From: Eutreptiella sp. 'Long Island Sound 2002'
Lineage: Eukaryota > Euglenozoa > Euglenophyceae > Eutreptiales > Eutreptiaceae
Reading direction: 5' to 3'
Length of the DNA: 64,000 bases
Assembly (NCBI GenBank): GCA_964036045.1
Contig: OZ038382.1
Coordinates: forward strand, 147,882,961 to 147,946,960
Part shown: piece after piece, positions 62,823 through 64,000 of the stretch
Layout of the letters: every line of letters begins with the position of its first letter
How positions within the stretch are numbered: position 1 is the first letter of the stretch
Translations under genes and position numbers: made by a program
The notes under the pieces: model-generated
What the model saw: only the letters and a program-made list of their open reading frames with translations
Database searches by the model: none
What the model was told of the DNA's origin: nothing

Positions 62823-64000
62823 TCATGGCTGCACGTGTGGATCAGGGCCCCCCGCCGGATCCGGATCACTGGACGGAGAGGGGCCACCAGCAGGTTCAGG
62901 GGGACCACCCGCACCCGGCGCGGGCGGCCGGCGAGGTGGCCCCTGACCCCGTGGGCCTCCGCCCGAGGCGGTTGCCGCCTGCTGAGACCCGGCAGATGCG
63001 GCGGGCTCCCCTTCTGCCCGTCCGCCGGATGTACTTGCCGCCGTACTCCCCGTTGAAGTCACTGCCCCACTCCGTGCTGCAGACCCAATGGCTCCACATC
63101 GTGCCGCCGACGACGACGCCCCGTGCTCCGCCGCAGGGCGGGCACCTGTGGGCAGCGTGAGCGCTCTGGACCCCGCCTGGGCCGACGCGAAAGGCCCCGC
63201 CTGGCCCCCCGGCATAACGCCAGCCATCATGGCCAGCGTCTGGTCCCGTTGCGCCTGATCAGTCGCATGGTCCCGCTGGATGTGGTCCAGCAGGTCCTTG
63301 GGGTGGAGGTTGGTAGGCCGGCAGTGCGTGCCAGCTTTCCACGTGCAGTGACCAGCCCCATCCAGCCGAGACCAGTGGCCGACATTGATCGTCTTTGTCC
63401 CACGCTGATCCGTGGCCAAGTCACCACCGAAGTGCCGCAGCACATACCGAATGTTGGCATAGGCGCCATATTGAGGCGGGGGGCTCCTCTTGGGCGGCGG
63501 CTTGGGCGCCGCTTTCAGGGCCTGCCTCGCCGCCGCGGCCGGGGGTGCCGCAGGCCGTACTGGTGGCACGCTTGGTGGTTGCGGCACGTGCAGCATTCCC
63601 CCCACGGGAAACTGCTCCTCCACCCAGCGGCGCCACGCGTCGGCGAACTTCTCCCGGTCGCCCTCGACCCTCCACCTGGACGTGGAGAACGCCCGGAGCC
63701 ACGGCCCCATGTTCTCCGCCATGACCAGGCGGAGGGCATCTCCTCCGCTCTGCCGGCGGAAACGTGTCGCGGCCGCGCCTGCCACGATCCCTTGGAGGTA
63801 CAGCGCGTCGCCTCCGTCGCCACTCAGTGCACTAAGGTGCAGGGCCTCCAGGTCGGCGGGGCGGACCGTGAGCACCGTGCCCTCTCCGCGATCGTACAGG
63901 CGCAGCGCCGAGGAGTGGGGCTCCAACGCCGCCACAACCCAATACCACGCCCGCGACGCGCTATGCAGCAGTGCCAGCGAGGATGCCGGCCTGTTGCTGG
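62823..64000 (-). CDS. LINE ORF1, truncated by window end
   Basis: The frame is open to the window edge (N-terminus outside). The visible part has a C2H2-like arrangement CTWKAGTHC...HPKDLLDHIQRDH, and a Pro/Ala/Gly-rich low-complexity C-terminus (PPRRPPAPGAGGPPEPAGG). ORF1 proteins of LINEs bind element RNA; the finger suggests a nucleic-acid-binding type rather than the RRM type. Ends at UGA 62825-62823, in frame with the endonuclease. Confidence 0.6.
   Translation of the reverse strand, partial: SNRPASSLALLHSASRAWYWVVAALEPHSSALRLYDRGEGTVLTVRPADLEALHLSALSGDGGDALYLQGIVAGAAATRFRRQSGGDALRLVMAENMGPWLRAFSTSRWRVEGDREKFADAWRRWVEEQFPVGGMLHVPQPPSVPPVRPAAPPAAAARQALKAAPKPPPKRSPPPQYGAYANIRYVLRHFGGDLATDQRGTKTINVGHWSRLDGAGHCTWKAGTHCRPTNLHPKDLLDHIQRDHATDQAQRDQTLAMMAGVMPGGQAGPFASAQAGSRALTLPTGARPAAEHGASSSAARCGAIGSAARSGAVTSTGSTAASTSGGRAEGEPAASAGSQQAATASGGGPRGQGPPRRPPAPGAGGPPEPAGGPSPSSDPDPAGGPDPHVQP

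Larger units (their letters stand above)
53927..64000 (-). mobile_element. APE-type LINE, GC-rich, continues past the window end
   Basis: Minus strand: ORF1 (62823 to beyond 64000), endonuclease (about 62822-62145), RT, RNase H-like domain, zinc knuckle, C-terminal extension to UAG 56089-56087, then about 2.1 kb of probable 3' untranslated sequence ending near the microsatellite at 53925. The 3' end is inferred from the simple-repeat tail. Composition is much more GC-rich than the gypsy elements. The copy is defective in the endonuclease (frameshift with loss of the GDFN motif). Confidence 0.75.

Overview
The window is repeat-dominated eukaryotic DNA with no ordinary housekeeping gene that I can recognise. 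The evidence for a eukaryotic nuclear genome is: two families of Ty3/gypsy-type LTR retrotransposons (chromoviruses with a C-terminal chromodomain), a long APE-type LINE, a gene split by a canonical GT-AG intron, and tRNA-like SINE heads. All three LTR-element copies carry the primer-binding site TGGTAGCAGAGG. It complements the CCUCUGCUACCA 3' end of the initiator tRNA-Met found in many non-plant eukaryotes; land plants usually have TGGTATCAGAGC. I would therefore lean away from a land plant, but cannot name the organism.

Layout. 1-2035 is a strongly T-depleted low-complexity block. 2445-3858 is a truncated copy of an unrecognised protein-coding repeat (family X). 3859-17590 is a plus-strand gypsy element (copy 1) with a truncated 5' LTR, a 214-bp micro-inversion in pol and a 1.87-kb TIR-bounded DNA insertion (12076-13945) in the integrase; that insertion carries its own two-exon gene. 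18882-20800 is a second, longer copy of family X. 20800-26390 is mostly unassigned sequence with a tRNA-Arg-like SINE head, a terminator-like hairpin, tandem duplications and a possible host-type exon with a SAP-like motif. 26391-50544 is a second full-length copy (copy 2, minus strand) of the same gypsy family, with 2,394-bp LTRs and CTAG target duplications. Copy 2 gag is itself split by a different, nearly intact gypsy element (35164-46117, minus strand, 533-bp LTRs, GGCCG target duplication). 51602-53394 is a 21-bp-period tandem array. 53727-53925 is a TG/TA microsatellite. From about 53927 to the window end there is one very GC-rich minus-strand LINE: ORF1, endonuclease, reverse transcriptase, RNase H, zinc knuckle and a long C-terminal extension.

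How the parts work together. In both gypsy families gag and pol lie in one reading frame separated by a single UAG, and structured RNA follows the stop in each. This fits programmed stop-codon readthrough to make a minority Gag-Pol. Both families also have an extra domain between protease and reverse transcriptase resembling the Dam-like methyltransferase domain known from DIRS-type elements; the nested element keeps an NPPF motif. Insertion order can be read directly: copy 2 inserted first, then the nested element landed in its gag. Copy 1 was hit independently by the DNA transposon and the micro-inversion.

Most coding regions here are broken. The most intact are the nested element (one internal UAA, between RNase H and integrase), the gene inside the DNA transposon (open after removing one intron), the RT-to-chromodomain half of copy 2 pol, and the LINE ORF2 (one long frame with four in-frame UGA codons).
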